From positions 1 to 6,108 of the forward strand of contig CAJYBN010000169.1 of the NCBI GenBank assembly GCA_913064925.1: 6,108 bases of DNA, given 5' to 3'. The number at the start of each line of letters is the position of its first letter. Positions within the stretch are counted from its first letter, which is position 1. Shown piece by piece: positions 5,432 through 6,108 of the stretch. The DNA comes from an uncultured Peptococcaceae bacterium (GTDB lineage Bacteria; Bacillota; Desulfotomaculia; Desulfotomaculales; Desulfallaceae). A program made the position numbers and the translations under genes. The notes beneath the pieces are model-generated. The model did not search any database. It had not been told where the DNA came from and saw nothing but the letters and a program-made list of their open reading frames with translations.

Positions 5432-5438
5432 ACATACA

Positions 5439-6108
5439 ATGATTGAACAACAAGTCATTGCCAAGGCCAAGCAGGCCAAAGAAGCATCCCGCCGGCTGGC
5501 CTACTTGCCCACGGGGGTGAAGAACGACGCCCTGCTGGCCATGGCGGAAAGCCTGGTGGATCAGGCTGATGAGATTATCCAGGCCAACAGCGTCGACGTC
5601 CAGGCCGGGCGGGAAAAGGGCCTGTCCCGGGCCCTGATCGACCGCCTGCTGCTAAACCGGGAGAGGATTGCCGACATGGCCGAAGGGCTGCGGGTGGTGG
5701 CCTCGCTGCCCGACCCGGTGGGCGAAGTAGAAAGCATGTGGACCAGGCCCAACGGCCTGCAGGTGGGCCGCACCCGGGTGCCCCTGGGCGTGGTTGGCAT
5801 TATTTATGAAGCCCGGCCCAATGTTACGGTGGACGCTGCCGGGTTGTGCCTGAAGGCGGGCAACGCTATAGTACTGCGCGGGGGCTCGGAAGCCATTAAT
5901 TCCAACAAGGCCATCGCTAAAGTGATATCCCAGGCTGCCACCCGGGCCGGGGTGCCCGAGGGGGCCATTAACCTCATTGAGGTGACGGACCGCGCGGCGG
6001 TCAACGTCATGCTGCGCTTAAACCAGTACATCGACGTAATCATACCCAGAGGCGGCGCCGGGCTTATCCAGACCGTGGTGCAAAATGCCAGCGTACCGGT
6101 GATAGAAA
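5439..6108 (+). CDS. proA: Glutamate-5-semialdehyde dehydrogenase (gamma-glutamyl phosphate reductase), N-terminal part
   Basis: ProA reduces gamma-glutamyl phosphate with NADPH to glutamate-5-semialdehyde, which cyclises toward proline; it works directly after ProB and is thought to channel the labile intermediate. The window holds 223 codons of a family usually about 415-420 aa, so roughly the first half is present and the frame is open at the window edge. Visible family motifs are RVPLGVVGIIYEARPNVT (113-130), LKAGNAIVLRGGSEAINSN (138-156), and IDVIIPRGGAGLI (198-210), together forming much of the NADP-binding aldehyde-dehydrogenase-like fold. The catalytic cysteine lies beyond the window. 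The ATG has a strong ribosome binding site. Same strand and close spacing (58 bases) make co-transcription with proB likely. Confidence 0.96.
   Translation, partial: MIEQQVIAKAKQAKEASRRLAYLPTGVKNDALLAMAESLVDQADEIIQANSVDVQAGREKGLSRALIDRLLLNRERIADMAEGLRVVASLPDPVGEVESMWTRPNGLQVGRTRVPLGVVGIIYEARPNVTVDAAGLCLKAGNAIVLRGGSEAINSNKAIAKVISQAATRAGVPEGAINLIEVTDRAAVNVMLRLNQYIDVIIPRGGAGLIQTVVQNASVPVIE

Noticed and set aside
4622..5479. 285-codon open frame on the minus strand opposite proB
   Set aside because: Its sequence is the complement of well-supported proB codons and shows no domain of its own.
1..6108. CRISPR array, insertion sequence, tRNA gene or prophage element
   Set aside because: No regularly spaced direct repeats, transposase-like product, terminal inverted repeats or tRNA cloverleaf were seen; the genes are core-metabolism or housekeeping types.

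Overview
The window looks like a chromosomal segment of an endospore-forming Firmicute, most likely a GC-rich clostridial lineage such as the Desulfotomaculum/Pelotomaculum-type Peptococcaceae. The clues are a Spo0B phosphorelay protein, an Obg GTPase followed directly by proB and proA, strong AGGAGG-type ribosome binding sites, a TTG start, and GC-rich genes interrupted by one AT-rich promoter island. The genus is an inference.

Layout. 1-139 is the last 45 codons of a protein resembling the C-terminal end of an HD-GYP phosphodiesterase; it runs into an exact 20-base G homopolymer (112-131). 132-393 has no convincing gene but is rich in inverted repeats: a bulged hairpin, further stems, a terminator-like hairpin with seven T's, and a GC-rich hairpin just before spo0B. 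394-963 (+) is spo0B. 955-2685 (-) is a Na+/phosphate cotransporter with a PhoU-like C-terminal domain; it converges on spo0B and overlaps it by 9 bases. 2686-2986 is an AT-rich divergent intergenic region. It carries four TTAACA-like hexamers in exact 11-bp phase reading toward the transporter gene, the layout of a PhoP (Pho) box, and on the other strand a candidate obgE promoter, a perfect 13-bp palindrome and an inverted repeat. 2987-4252 is obgE, 4265-5380 proB, and 5439 to the window end is the first half of proA.

How the genes fit together. Spo0B relays phosphate from Spo0F to Spo0A at the start of sporulation, and Obg is the ribosome-associated GTPase classically encoded next to it. 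Here a phosphate transporter gene on the opposite strand separates spo0B from obgE, so the two cannot share a simple transcript. obgE-proB-proA look co-transcribed; ProB and ProA carry out the first two steps of proline synthesis from glutamate. The transporter appears to be wired separately, probably to phosphate status through the Pho-box array.

The most notable non-coding signals are the 11-bp-phased Pho-box array, the structured segment between the HD-GYP end and spo0B, and the 20-G tract, which is either a phase-variable homopolymer or an assembly artefact.
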